This document shows positions 33,997-45,342 of a stretch of DNA of 64,000 nucleotides, one piece after another. The stretch comes from Talinum fruticosum (lineage: Eukaryota; Streptophyta; Magnoliopsida; Caryophyllales; Talinaceae). The notes below the pieces were generated by a model, which was not told where the DNA came from, searched no databases, and saw nothing but the letters and a program-made list of their open reading frames with translations. A program made the translations under genes and the position numbers. The stretch lies in contig JAITYX010000003.1 of the NCBI GenBank assembly GCA_021018815.1, forward strand, positions 8,988,501 to 9,052,500. Direction: 5' to 3'. Numbering within the stretch: the first letter of the stretch is position 1; each line of letters begins with the position of its first letter.

Positions 33997-34039
33997 AATT
34001 TCATCGTCGAAACTATAATCGTTTAGTAACATACCTTTT

Positions 34040-35060
34040 AAACAGATGGGGGTAACGATTTTTCATTTCACCTTTGTTTCCCTAGTTGCTTCAAAAATTC
34101 CATGATGGGTCCAAATAACTTTATTCAAAGGTATCACTTTGTTGCGCAATTGTTTAACCTTTCGATCCACGATTTGTAGAAGTTGTTCTTTTTAGGTTAA
34201 ACCTTCCGAGTGAATATTTAATAGTTAGTACACAATTGTGTGGGTTGGGTCATAAACATACTTCCAAAGTTGTAAAATGTGAAACACATTGTGCACATAT
34301 TATAGCTCTAGTGGCTAGGCTAACCGATAAGTAACAGGATTAATATTCTCCACGATTTTATAAGGCCTAATGAAATGGGAACTCAACTTCCCTTTTACAT
34401 TAAATCTTTAAATCTCTTTACTTGGAGAGACCGTAAGATAAACCTTATCACCTTCTTGAAATTTAAGAGGTTTTCTTCTACGACCCATATATGATTGCTA
34501 CCTATCTTGAGCCACTTTTATATTATGTTGAATAATTTTGATCTTTTCAACTATTTACTAAATTATTTCTAGACCCGTAACTAGGGCTTCATCTAGATCG
34601 TTTCAACTAAAGGGGGAGGGGGTAGGGGATTCTACATCATCTACCATACAACACCTTAAAAGGTGCCATTTTAATTGTTTCTTGGTAACTATTATTATAC
34701 GAAAAGTCCTCTAAGGGAAGGTATTCCTCCCATTTTCCCCATCGGGATTTCCACCAAAATGTTTATTTCAAGTCCTCGTATATTTTCATCCTATCAGGAT
34801 GGATAGAGTATGTTGTACTGTATACCTATGTCAATATTTTCTCTCTTAGTTCCATCTTTTGTAGCACACATTCTGTTTTGGAATCTTATAATCCCTTGGT
34901 CATTTTCATGGAATCCTAAGGTTTTTCCTTTATTCATAATTGCCTTGATCCTTGAAATCTCAACATCTCCAAATTGAGCTTATTTATTCTTATCCAAAAT
35001 CGTGGGTTTGATAGACAACCCAAATATGTCAGCCTTCGACCCATAGGGAACCATGAGTTA
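34040..35060 (-). pseudogene. Tekay integrase remnant with chromodomain-like tail and a core deletion
   Basis: Read on the minus strand from about 34790: a YEDLK-x-TFWW segment (the zinc-finger end region) is followed at once by GKWEEYLPLEDFSYNNSYQ..APFKVLYGR, so most of the catalytic core between them is gone. Then RRKPLKFQEGDKVYL, SPSKEI and KGKLS..FIRPYKIVENINPVTYRLA, HNVFHILQLWKYVYDP (the GPY/F-type C-terminal part), then IVDRKVKQLRNKVIPL..VIW..HG, the chromodomain-like tail of Tekay/Del elements. Many stops interrupt it. Confidence 0.7.
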
Positions 35061-35079
35061 AATTCTCATATATATTTTT

Positions 35080-35274
35080 TCAAATTCTTACAACCTCCGG
35101 ACGAATAACCCTTAAAGTGTTCACGCCATGGTGCGTCTTTAGACTTGATGCTTCAACCACAACGTTAGCCTTCCCTAGGTGATATTGTATTTGGGTGAAA
35201 ATATACTTGAGGCTTTTATGGTCATGGAAGATTTGGCATATACTTTCATAAAGATAATGTCTCCAAATTTTCAA
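35080..35274 (-). pseudogene. Tekay RNase H remnant
   Basis: The frame reads [25 protein letters not shown] and then [11 protein letters not shown], matching the RNase H end of Ty3/gypsy pol (H-K-S-L-K-Y-x-F-T-Q followed by GKAN-x-V-A-D-A-L-S). About 25 residues between the two motifs are deleted, and the usual Asp of VADALS is Glu here. Confidence 0.75.
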
Positions 35275-35544
35275 TGCAAAATTGTTGTAGCTAGTTCAAG
35301 ACCATGAGTAGGATAATTCCGCTCATATGACTTCAACTATCTAGAAGCCTATGCTATGAATGTTCCATTTTGCACTAAGATGCACTTTATCCCTTATTTA
35401 GATGTGTCATTGTAAATGGTAAATTCTCCACCTTCCTCTCGGTAAGGCCAAAACCGGTGCAATGTTAAGTCGTTGCTTTAGTTCTTGCAGAGCGGTTTCA
35501 CATTTATCATTGCATTCAAACTTTAGTTGGTTTTCCTCAAGAGT

Positions 35545-36250
35545 TTAGTAAGAGGCAAAACTACTCATGAAAATACTTCGAACTTCCGTAATATTAGTCG
35601 GCCTGGAGCATTTAGTAATCACTTTTACTTTTTGTCGGTCGAATTTGATTTCTTCCATAGAGATTACATGTCTCAAAAAGGTCAATTCTAATAGCCAAAA
35701 TTTGCACTTTGACAGTTTAGAATATAATTTACGAGTCCTCAAGGTTTACAGAGACAATCCTTAAATGTTCGGGATGTTCTTTCTCCGTCTTGGAGTATAT
35801 CGAATATCATCAATAAAGATGACGAAAAAGAATTTGTCCAAATATGGGTTAAATATTTTGTTCATTAGGTTCATAAAATTTATTGAAGCATTTGTTACCC
35901 TAAAAGACATTACCGTAAATTCATAATGCCCGAACGCTAGTTTTGGAATATCTTCGAGCTTAATCCCCAATTGATGGTACCCCAACCGGATATCAATTTG
36001 TTTTTTAAAGTACTCCCATTCCTTGCAATTGATCAAATAGGTCATCAATCCTGGGCAAATGATACTTATTCTTCATGGTGATCTTATTCAACTCTCAGTA
36101 ATCTATACTTAATCTTAAAGTCCTATCCTTTTTCTTCACAAACAAGATTGTTGCATCCTAAGGGAATACACTTGGCCTTATTTAGCCCTTATGCAACAAA
36201 TCATCAAGTTGAACTTTTAATTCTGCTGTAGACATCCTATCCTGGTTCAA
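35545..36250 (-). pseudogene. Tekay reverse transcriptase remnant
   Basis: Minus-strand pieces cover the RT palm. An ELKVQLDDLL-type start and an ATILFVKKKD-type segment lie near 36130-36240. [49 protein letters not shown] and FIDDI (the catalytic box, usually Y/F-x-DD) are at 36000-35790, and KLYSKLSKCKFWLLELTFL..VIS..I at 35730-35640. The order is correct, with stops and frameshifts between. Gly-Leu-Thr of the usual FGLTNAP is altered to RVTNAS. Confidence 0.8.
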
Positions 36251-36479
36251 TCTCTATTTCAAAGTTGATTTCCCCTTTTGGGGGTAACCCAAGAATTTCC
36301 TCCGAAAAAAAAAAAACATTAGGGAACTCTTTGATTACATGGATATCCTCGATTTTTATGTCCGTTTTTTTCTTTGTTATGTAAGCTTCATTTCCTTACT
36401 TAATAAGTCATCTAATGACCCTTAGTGATAATATAGGACAATCCCTAACTTCATTTGTACCTTGGAATTTGACTTATCT

Positions 36480-37780
36480 TCCGTTTGTACTTTTCAAAGA
36501 TGCATTCTACCCTTGACAGTCTATGTCCGCCCCATATTTGGATAACCAATCCATTCCCAAAATTATATCAAACTCCAACAAATCACTTTGTATCAAGTCA
36601 GCTTTGAAAATTTTCTTAGTTCAAGATAATAGAACAATTTTTATACATAACGTCACGGTTTATTGTTTGACTCGTAGACAAATTTACATATGGCTCGTGT
36701 GACACTTATTCAATTCTAAGCCTATTTGAGATGCAACTTTTGATGAAATAAAAGAGTGCATACCATCTGAATCAAATAAGACAACAAATGGTACTGAATT
36801 TATGATGACACACTAGTTACAACAATCCTTGAGTGGTCGGCTTGCTTCCTACTCGTAGTGTAAACTCTTCCCACCTATCTCGTTACAGTGGGTTTCATTG
36901 CCTTTGTATTCTTTTGAACTTAACCAGATCTCTTCCCAATCGCAAGTTTGGCGGGGTAGTTTGCAATGAGATGGTTTGGATTGCCACACTAATAGTAGCG
37001 ATTAATTCTAACCGAACAATATGTGGTATCGTGATTTGTTTGGCCACATTTTGAACATTGCTTCTTGATCGGGATTGAAATTTGAGGTTTAGTTCACAAA
37101 CTAGCTTGTTTCTTATTTGATGTTCCTTCTAAAGATTTTCTTTTCTCATTCCCTCTTTTCTTATAGGTGTTTGGACTCAACATTTGCAACTCCCTTGTTA
37201 TTCGTTCCATTTAGCTACACATTCATACAATTGTTGACTTGTTTGTATAGGTTACCCCGCTAATCGATGCTTAATATAGGGAGCTAAGCCCTCTTCAAAT
37301 CTTATCATCCTTATACGATTAGTGGCTACATATTCGAAACAAACTTAAATAGTTACGTAGACTTGCTTGCATACTTGCATTGTTGACATATTATCTTGTT
37401 TTAACTCTAAAAATTCTTCTTTTTCCCGCTTCTATAAGGGTACTTGGATAAAATTTTGCTCTTAACTTTTCAAGATCTTGTCCGATGTATCCTCGGGATG
37501 TTGAAAACTATTCCTTACGATACTCCACCATATATCCGCTTGTCCGGCGAGGTAAAATGTCCTAATGTTTGCACGCGTATTGTTGGTACCTCGACATCAT
37601 CAAATATCTTTTCCAATCTATTCTTCCAATATCACAAGGTCCATTTTGTCATCATAAATATTTTTTTGGGTTCTATTTTTGCAAACCTTTTAAAAGAAAT
37701 TTACCCTCGTTTGAATTGTTGGAATCACATTCTTTAAGATTCTTTGTTACTACCTCTATAATTTCTTCCAACAAACTAGG
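36480..37780 (-). pseudogene. Tekay gag and protease remnant
   Basis: Minus-strand: the retrotransposon gag core is recognisable at about 37450-37210 in broken frames. Two CCHC zinc knuckles follow at about 37065-36960 (CSKCGQTNHDTTYC, then a degenerate CGNPNHLIANY). The retropepsin site near 36780-36740 reads VVLFDSDGMHSFIS, where the usual DSG is DSD. Gag packages the RNA and the protease cuts the polyprotein. All parts are interrupted. Confidence 0.65.
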
Positions 37781-38590
37781 ATCTATATACTTAATTCCCC
37801 GTTTTGCTCCTCATTCTCGGGCATTTTATTCTCTATTTCCTCATAGGGGTTAGAGAGCTATGATTAACTGATTGAGCATGCATAGATTCCAAGTTGTTCT
37901 CCTGTAGCTCATTGTCCAAAACATTCTCATTCTGATTCGACATTCTATTTAATAGAAGAGCAAAGAAAATAAATAGTTTTTCAGGGATTTTTTTCCAACA
38001 CACATACTATTACAAGGATTTAAAATTGTATAATATTAAACACTGGCTGGGCAAATGATACAAGCTGATATTCTATATATGTATGAACATATTTATGACT
38101 TATTAGAGAATATATTATTCATTAGTCGACTGGGATCTTCGTGGCCCTAGTAAGGGCACAAAATATCCACCTTCAATAGCAAAATAGGTGGATATAGCGG
38201 TTAGGTTAGCTAGTGCTTTAACTCTTGAGTCCTTAATATATATATTTTTTATCTCCCAATAAAATTTGTCAACATGGAATCATAATTGCTCTTGTTACTA
38301 TTCTTCTATCCCAAACTCTTTCTCCATTCTATTATTTTCTTCAATGCTTTCATTTGAATTCACTTGAATGATTTGCGAGGATTTCCAAATATTAAGCACA
38401 CTTATCACATCACTAATATCACCCAAGATATCATCCTTGTAATTGTCTCGAATGTCACATGACTATTCTCAAATATTAAGCACACTTCTTTAATACCATT
38501 AATCCAAAATTCTCTCTTCTATCATCTAAACTTTGAAACTTGAACTTCTTTAACAACCTAATGTAGTTATCCTCATAATTTCTCAACAAA
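37781..38590 (-). other. Tekay untranslated leader
   Basis: The segment between the primer site and gag of the minus-strand element. No open frame is recognised. Confidence 0.5.
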
Positions 38591-38604
38591 AGCTCTTATA
38601 CCAC
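38591..38604 (-). other. Primer binding site of the Tekay-like element (initiator Met tRNA)
   Basis: On the minus strand, four bases after the LTR end, AAGTGGTATAAGAGCTTT contains TGGTATAAGAGC, one change from TGGTATCAGAGC, the complement of the plant initiator Met tRNA 3' end. Confidence 0.8.
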
Positions 38605-38607
38605 TTA

Positions 38608-38773
38608 TGTAACGCCTCAGATTATTATCACCCCTATAGCTAATTTATAACCAAAATAAGTTTAAGAACAACATGACAGCGGAAGCTAAAATCAAGTTGG
38701 GGCATTACCGTCGTCTCTTATAGTTAGACAGGGCTAATATTCATACATATTCCAAAAGTTGTTATACTTGTAT

Positions 38774-38823
<50 letters not shown>

Positions 38824-40804
38824 AAAAGATCACTACATTATACACTCAAAACATAAACAGTTTAGGAGTCAAAACAACTCTTGAAAACATAACCGAAAGA
38901 AACATTCTTCATAAGAAATTCTTTTACCTCGGTGTCTTTCTCCTCGTGCGATTCTTGTTTAAATTCTGTTTGCTTCTTTTTCCCTAAAATAATTTAGAAC
39001 ATAAGACATAAAATGATCGATTGGCTCAATATATTACCCTTGTACTTGTGAAATAATTTTGGAGAGTCAGTGAGCACACACGCGATTTTAAATTTATTTA
39101 AAACTCGCTCTCAAGCAAGATGCTCAATTTCCATTCCCCGTAAATTTTCCAATTTCAATTTTTTTTTGCAACTTCATAAACATTTCGACTAAGAGTAGGA
39201 CACCGGTTTATATGCATTTGCAGCGATGGCTTCGATTAAATGATTAAATTAAAGCTCCTGTTTGCCGCGAAACCCTAATACGTGGTCTCAATTAAACGAT
39301 TTGATTAAAGTTTCCTATTTTTAGGAAGGGCCTAATATGATTAGTTCTGCTAACAAACATTTATAGACGGTTACTAGTAAACAATTAACGATTAACAATT
39401 AATTTGGGTCCTTAAAGAGTCATATGCCGAATTAGAAACAAACACATTAACGTTTTGCATAACAATAAAAAAATTTAACTATTTTGAAAGGTACAAGCAA
39501 GTAACGTACCTAAGTCGATCATTTCCTTTTCAATATTGATTTTCTTTGTTTCCTTGAGTGGTGTCTTTCCTCTTGATTTTCTATTTTCAAATAGAAAATT
39601 TAATCTTTGTATTATTAAATGTATTAGCCTTTCTTGTATTTATTTTTGTTAAGATTTTACGTTGGTCTCCTTTAACTCCTCATGTATTTTCTAACTAAGT
39701 TACAATGTCTAATGAACTATTCTGTTTACTTTACCCTTTGGCCAATTTAATTGCCTAGCCTATTAACCGGTTTAACGCTCCAATTTTCCCCTTAAATAAA
39801 TTCTCGCCAAAACTGTTACACTTTTAATTTTTTTACTTGTTTCCACATCTCCTAGCCACTTACCCATTCATCCACTTCCTAATTACAAATTCAACTCCAA
39901 AAACCATTACCAATTCCAATTAAACTTTCAAATGTATTTTCATCCATTTTTTTTTCCAAAGATTAAAATACCCCAATTTTGATTAATCCATCTCTCTAGC
40001 ACACATTCATAACTTACTCAACTTTCACACAACAAGGAAATGCATTTATGCTTAATAGAAATCAAAGACATATATTCACAATTATAAGTAAACCCAAATT
40101 AATATCCAATACCATATGAACATATACACTCAACCATATTTCACATATAACCATTTTTTAATTGTTCCCAACATTCTTTCAATTCCATCACAACCTAATT
40201 CAAAACTAACATTTACTTGTCTAAATCTTCAAGTACAACATGAATTTGTTATAAAATCTACTTATAAATAAAGGATTAGAGAGATACCTCAAAAGGGGGT
40301 GGTGGAGGTTCGGTGGTGGACTTGGAGGTGTTGGAGTGGCGGAGTCCGGCGTAGAATGATAGGCAGGGGCGTAAGTGGTAGCTGAGCTTATCCTGCCTTG
40401 CTAACACAAAACAGAGGAAAAGAGAGTGAGAAAAAATATTATTGGTGGTGAAGGTATCGGTTGGGCACCGATGGTAAGAGGTAGCGAAGGACACGAGGCG
40501 GTAGGAGGTGACGAGGGATGCCAGTGGCAATCGACCGATGGCGGTGATAGAGCAAGGCAAAGAAGGGAAGCGAGGAAGGAGAGGTGAGGGGAATGGAGTT
40601 TGTGTTTGCTGGGTGCTTAAAATAAATTAACTTTCCCCCACCTTAGTGTAATTTAATTTGGGCCTGGTAACTTCTAGACAACCCTATTTTTTCCTTTTTC
40701 CCATATTTGTCTTATCAAATTTTAATATCTACTAATCATCTTACTATTTTTTAATTCCACATGCTTAAGTATGTAACCACACATTTGGCAAAATTGTATT
40801 TGTT

Positions 40805-40888
<84 letters not shown>

Positions 40889-40939
40889 AGTTTTGCTTAT
40901 GATTATTTTAAATTAATGGAACAAATTTTTGTATTATTC

Positions 40940-40989
<50 letters not shown>

Positions 40990-41168
40990 CATCGTACAAA
41001 TGTAAATTTGTACAAATTATCTATTATTGTTTGTGATTATCGAATTTGTTCTCATTTTTTTCTATTTTGGTTTCGTATTTCTGCATGATTCACTACTTTT
41101 AAATAATATTAAGATGATAAAATATAATTTTAAAGTAATTAAATACGATTAAGTTTTGGGGTGTTAAA
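38608..41168 (-). repeat. Tekay 5' LTR
   Basis: 2,561 bp, TGTAACGCCTC at the left and GGGGTGTTAAA at the right (the terminal CA became AA). It matches the split 3' LTR over its whole length, apart from microsatellite differences. It contains TA tracts at 38774-38820, 40810-40883 and 40942-40988. It has no genes; frames at 40276-40560 are antisense to the LTR leader. Confidence 0.85.
40810..40988. repeat. Two long (TA)n tracts in the Tekay 5' LTR
   Basis: TA runs of about 37 and 23 units (40810-40883 and 40942-40988). The corresponding place in the 3' LTR has a 15-unit run, so these tracts have expanded since the LTRs were identical. Confidence 0.9.
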
Positions 41169-41189
41169 GCAGACCTACCAATCAAACAA

Positions 41190-41490
41190 CCAAACTTTCA
41201 GTGGTGCTTTGATACCTCGCACATTAATACTAAAACCACTATCTCCAGTTAACACACATTATAATTTGTATGATGCCAATTGAGGATTAAATGATATGTA
41301 GATTGCACCGAGATAGAGCCATTAGATGTATAGTGCCAAATAAATTTGTCCCTTGGCCAGGAGAGAGAAAGGTAAATGCTCAGAACATATTCAACATCAG
41401 ATGGAAGAAGGAATTCGTTAAACACCCTCTTCCAACAACCAATCTCAAAATTTATACAAGGAGAAACTTTCAAAAGAGAACAATTATCTA
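41190..41490 (-). pseudogene. LINE fragment upstream of the zinc-knuckle region
   Basis: Read on the minus strand: IYLSLSWPRDKFIWHYTSNGSISVQSTYHL matches the (I/P)LS-x-x-x-x-D-x-x-x-W-x-x-x-x-x-G-x-(YF)SV-x-S-(AT)Y segment that follows RT in plant LINEs, and a shifted frame gives APLKVWLFDW. The next segment expected in a LINE is the zf-RVT part found at 10550-10300. The Tekay element ends at 41168 right beside it. Confidence 0.6.
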
Positions 41491-41499
41491 GCTTGGATG

Positions 41500-42332
41500 A
41501 AATAGACTTAAAAGTTTGAGTTGGGAAAATATTTGGCCTTTAGATGTCATACTACTAACGGAGAACCCACCTTCATAACTCGCTAGAATTTCTTAGCCAA
41601 AAGTACGTTATTAAAAGCGTCCAATTCTCAAAACCCTATCCCTATACTTTCCTTGCTATAACATAGTTTTGTACTACTTAACCAATGAGTCTTTTAACCA
41701 CCTTATTGTTAGCCCCACCAAAATCGTTTAAGACTGGATAGAGCTACACAACTTCGTGAATTTGAAGACGCTAAACAAATAGGTTTGAACCGTTTCAGCC
41801 ACAACTTGTATTAGCACTTCTGGCTTCACCCAAGAGACTAACTTCTTTGTCCAACATGACAACATTTTCTAGTCAGGATCAACAATATACAAGAATGGCT
41901 CTTTTCGTGACCTTTCTACAAAAGTTGGCATACCTAAGGATTTTTCATTGGAGAGTAAGTCTCTAACTTCCAAGCAATACGTGATACGACTCCGTTTATG
42001 AGTACGAACGCCTTTACTCGAATAAAATGTTGGTCTTATCAAAGTTGATTTAGTCATTGTCACAAAATCAAAATGATTTTTGGGCCAACCGAACAAGTTT
42101 AAAAATTCGATTAACCGATATCCAATTCATCCGGCTTGTCTGCTTTCAATTCAAGTTCATGATTTTGAAATCGATAGTTAACCTAACCAATCCAATTATT
42201 TTTTAATTTTTTGGTCAATTTTTACTTGGAATTTGTATTTATTTTGAATTTTTGTGAACTGGTAGTTTCTTGTTTGCGTGTTTCTTGATTTTGATTTATT
42301 AAATTGCTAATTAGAAATTACCTAATGCCCAA
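41500..42332. other. Intergenic or decayed DNA, no gene recognised
   Basis: It may continue the LINE upstream, but I see no clear RT motif. A word GATTAACCGATATCC occurs at 42109-42123 and a close match (GGTTAACCGATATCCGG) at 52281-52297, just outside the other side of the element at 42333-52027. Confidence 0.4.
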
Positions 42333-42364
42333 TGTCATGAGATAATTCACTCAAATTTAACACC

Positions 42365-43163
42365 CACTACTACCGGAACCACTTTTAACTATGGTTAAAA
42401 ATGACCTTTAACTATGGTTAAAGGACATCGTGTATGTGGCTATCGTTGTATGTAGCATCTTTTACTACGGTTCAAAACCGTAGTAAAAGAATACCTATGA
42501 CGACAGTTCTTCTAGAGAACCGTCGTCATAGGTCACCTATAACAACGGTTCTTTCACTTTTTGAAAGAACAAGTCGTCATAGGTGACTTATAACAACGGT
42601 TCTTCAAGAGAACCGACGTCATATATATGAATTTTTTTAAAAAAATAGACCACTTCTAGATCTAAAAATTTGGGTTCCAAAACTGAAAGCTAAAATGGAG
42701 GGGGAAAAATGATTTGAACAAAAAGTCATATCTAAATACGAGATGAAATTGTTGAAGGGAGAATTTTGACCAATTTTCCAGCTTTAGTTAATGAATTCAT
42801 CACAATGGAAAATTACAAATCTAACAACGAACCATGAGGTTCCCGAGAGACATTCAACTCTTTAATTACACATCTAATAAGGAAGATCCAAGAGACTTCA
42901 ACTCTTCAATTACAGATCTAACAACGAACCATGGAAAATTATCGATATGTAAAAATGAAAAATGAAAAATGAGATGAAGAAAAACAAATGCTACCAGCAA
43001 TATGATGGTGAAAGTCTCGCACGAATTCTCTCTCGTTGCTCATCCTTGCACACTAACATTCCACACTCGAATCCGATCCTATCCTGAACGGAATAAACAA
43101 AATTCATCGAATTCAACATATCATACTTTTGTTCAAACTAGTAAGAAGTGGAACGGGGAGAGA

Positions 43164-43199
<36 letters not shown>

Positions 43200-43974
43200 A
43201 CGAACCTAGAACATCGGCGAATTCCGAAGAAGAGAGGGCTTCGGGAGAAGGCATCCTACTCCTCCTCCCGCAGGCGGCTGCAGATCTTGGGCACAAACAA
43301 GCAATGCGTAGACCATGGAGCGTGAGGTCGGTGAATCCTAGCATTTGGAGCTTCCAAATTATAGCGAGATCCGATGAGGTCTCGGTGGTCGGCGGAGTTA
43401 ACCATTATCGGTGAGGAAGGATAGAGGAGAGAGGGCGGTGGGGGGAGGGGAAGTAAGCCATTGCAGCGAACTTGGGGGAATTTGGGGGGATGATGAAGAG
43501 TGAGGAAGGAGAGAGAAAGTGGGGGAAGGGGGCGGTTTCATATCCGAGAAATGAGGAGGATGAAAGAGAGAGATAGAGGGGGTGGGGGTTTCAGATCTAA
43601 GGAAATGAGGGGGATGAGAGAGGGGGAGGGGATTAATTGAGATATGAGGAGTTTTGACTAAGGTTTGATCAAAGAACCATGGTCAAAAGTACCTCTAAAA
43701 CAGACTCAATTAAATTTAGATGCGTGCGTTAGACTTTTAACTACGGTTCAATTAAAGAACCGTAGTAAAAGGTTGTCTATGACTACGGTTCTTTCATAGA
43801 ACCGTAGTTAAAAGTTGACAGCTTTACCTATGACGACAGTTCATTGAAAGAACCATAGTCATATGTATTAAACAACGTCGCTTATTTACAAAAATGCCAC
43901 CGGTCCATTTTTTATGATGGTTTGTCCTTTTAACCATCGTTAAAGATCTATCGTTAAAAGTGATTCTTGTAGTG
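42365..43974. mobile_element. CACTA element 3, non-autonomous, 1.6 kb
   Basis: Left end CACTACTACCGGAACCACTT, right end (inverse) CACTACAAGAATCACTTTTAAC. Subterminal regions are filled with ACTACGGTTC, AACCGTAGTAAAAG and CTATGACGACGGTTCT-type words in both orientations, a third CACTA word family. The middle is a GC-rich leader-like block with a GA microsatellite (43169-43196) and no recognisable protein. Flanking trinucleotides ACC and CTT do not match. Confidence 0.75.
43169..43196. repeat. (GA)n microsatellite
   Basis: About 14 GA units within CACTA element 3. An open frame crossing it gives Arg-Glu repeats and is not a gene. Confidence 0.9.
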
Positions 43975-44361
43975 CTTGCAAACTATACTTGAACCCTTCT
44001 TTAGCTTGCTAGTAAGCCTTGGAGGTTGCTTAACTTAAGCTTGGAAGAAGATAAGTAAGCAAATGTAACACTTATAGAGAGTTTGGGAGAATTCTTGTAC
44101 ATTGTTTTGCTTGGAAACTTTGTGGATGATTCTTGGATGCCTTACAAATGAGGCGCTTGGGGGTTTACATATGCTCCGACATCCTCAATAGACGGTGAAT
44201 ATTGATTCAGTTCTACTATCTAGATTTATCCTCTAGAATCCTCTATACAAATATCTATATTTCCATTCAAGTGTGGAAACTTATAGAATATTATGGAATC
44301 TTATTAATCAACAAAGAAAATTCTAGAGAACTCCGAGTTGCTCCAGAGCATTCTCGTGACA

Positions 44362-44375
44362 TTTTCCCCCATCTA
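44362..44375 (-). other. Polypurine tract of the gag-only element
   Basis: On the minus strand TTAGATGGGGGAAAA directly precedes the LTR start TGTCACGAG. Confidence 0.8.
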
Positions 44376-44499
44376 ACCCGACGACGTCCTCGTCCCCTTC
44401 TTTTTCCACCTCTTGCCTCTCGTCTCTCATGACAAGAGCTACCAGCTTGCTTTGCTTCAAACACTCGAAACCCGATGAGGTCCATCATAAAGAAAGTAA

Positions 44500-45340
44500 G
44501 ATATCTACCCCTTAAAAGGCGCATCCTCCCTAGATTTCCCTTTTTCCTTATAGGCATAGGAGTGGTCTTTCTTAGGGGACTTGTCTAGTTCTCCCTCACC
44601 TTTGTCATTGCAATTTGAATCATTACCTTGTCTTTCCGAGGGCTTAAGCTCATATAAGGACTCCGAGACGAGTAATAACGGTGGCAAGGGCTTGCACTCC
44701 CTGCCTTTTAATCTCCATCTTAGCCCATCCAAATAGGTTATCGAGAAAGAAAAATAGAGCATCTTTCTTCTCCATGCTAGGAATTTCTAAGAGTAGCTCT
44801 TAGAACTCCCTAACATATTCTCATATTTGAGCCTCCTTGTGTTGGAGGCGACGAAGCTTCACCTTAGCTTCATGTTTAGCATCCTTGGGATAGAACTTCT
44901 TGTTGAGTTCACCCTTGAATGCTTCCCAAATATTGATGGGATCGGAACCTCTTTTGATGTCGTCACAACAACATAATAACGACGTCACCACCATACAAGA
45001 GCAATGTCTTTAAGAAAGAGAGAAGTATTGCTCACTCTAAAGGCATCCTCTACAATGCTCGAAGCTCCGAAGTAAGCCTCGAATCTCCATATCAAATTGT
45101 CAATCTCCTCTGCGCTCCTAGATCCCTTGAAGATCGGAGGATTGGGCGCATTCACCTTTGGAGCAATTGTCACCCGAACCGATCCACTACCGGCCACCAT
45201 GACCATGCACAATTTAACTTGTGCCTTAAGTTCCTTCACTTGCTCTCGTTAGTCCTTTAAAGCAGCCTTGTAGGCCTCAAGTTCAGTATCCTCAGCCACT
45301 ATCGTGGCTTTAAGGGCCATCATCTCATAGGCAAAGTCCG
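44500..45340 (-). pseudogene. Gag of the non-autonomous gypsy element
   Basis: The frame from 45239 reads VKLCMVMVA..VRVTIAPKVNAPNPPIFKGSRSAEEIDNLIWRFEAYFGA and DIALVWW. After a short gap it continues CDDIKRGSDPINIWEAFKGELNKKFYPKDAKHEAKVKLRRLQHKEAQI. This is the typical plant gypsy gag (KG-x-R-x-A-x-E-(IL)-(DE)-(NF)-(FL)-W and W-x-x-F-x-x-x-(FL)-x-x-x-FYP). The C-terminal Lys/Glu-rich part (44762-44505) lacks a clear zinc knuckle. Stops and a frameshift occur near 44810 and 44990. The N-terminal coil lies at 47174-47000, separated by an inserted LTR. Confidence 0.75.
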
Positions 45341-45342
45341 TG

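Larger units (their letters stand above)
14532..41168 (-). mobile_element. Tekay-like Ty3/gypsy retrotransposon, interrupted
   Basis: Minus-strand element: 5' LTR 41168-38608, primer site 38604-38591, leader, gag, protease, RT, RNase H, integrase with a chromodomain-like tail, polypurine tract, and 3' LTR 33977-33263 continued at 16288-14532 after an inserted CACTA element. LTRs start (TG)TAACACCC or TGTAATAACCC and end CGTTACA. They match through several hundred bases, for example the blocks at 33263-33540 and 40300-40680, and 16240-16288 and 40255-40300. The domain order and the integrase tail (QLRNKVIPL..VIW) point to the chromovirus Tekay/Del clade. Every coding part has stops, frameshifts or deletions, so it is inactive. 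Target duplications are not clear (ACGGA left, GCAGA right). Confidence 0.85.
42333..44361 (-). repeat. 3' LTR of the gag-only element, split by CACTA element 3
   Basis: Starts TGTCATGAGATAATTCACTC and ends CATTCTCGTGACA (plus strand). The insertion at 42365-43974 splits it, with loss of about 13 bp present in the other LTR. Its TATA region has decayed (GTTTACATATG where the other LTR has GTTTATATAGG). Confidence 0.8.

Noticed and set aside
44202..44557. ORFs at the end of the gypsy 3' LTR
   Set aside because: They cross the LTR/polypurine-tract border and have no domain.
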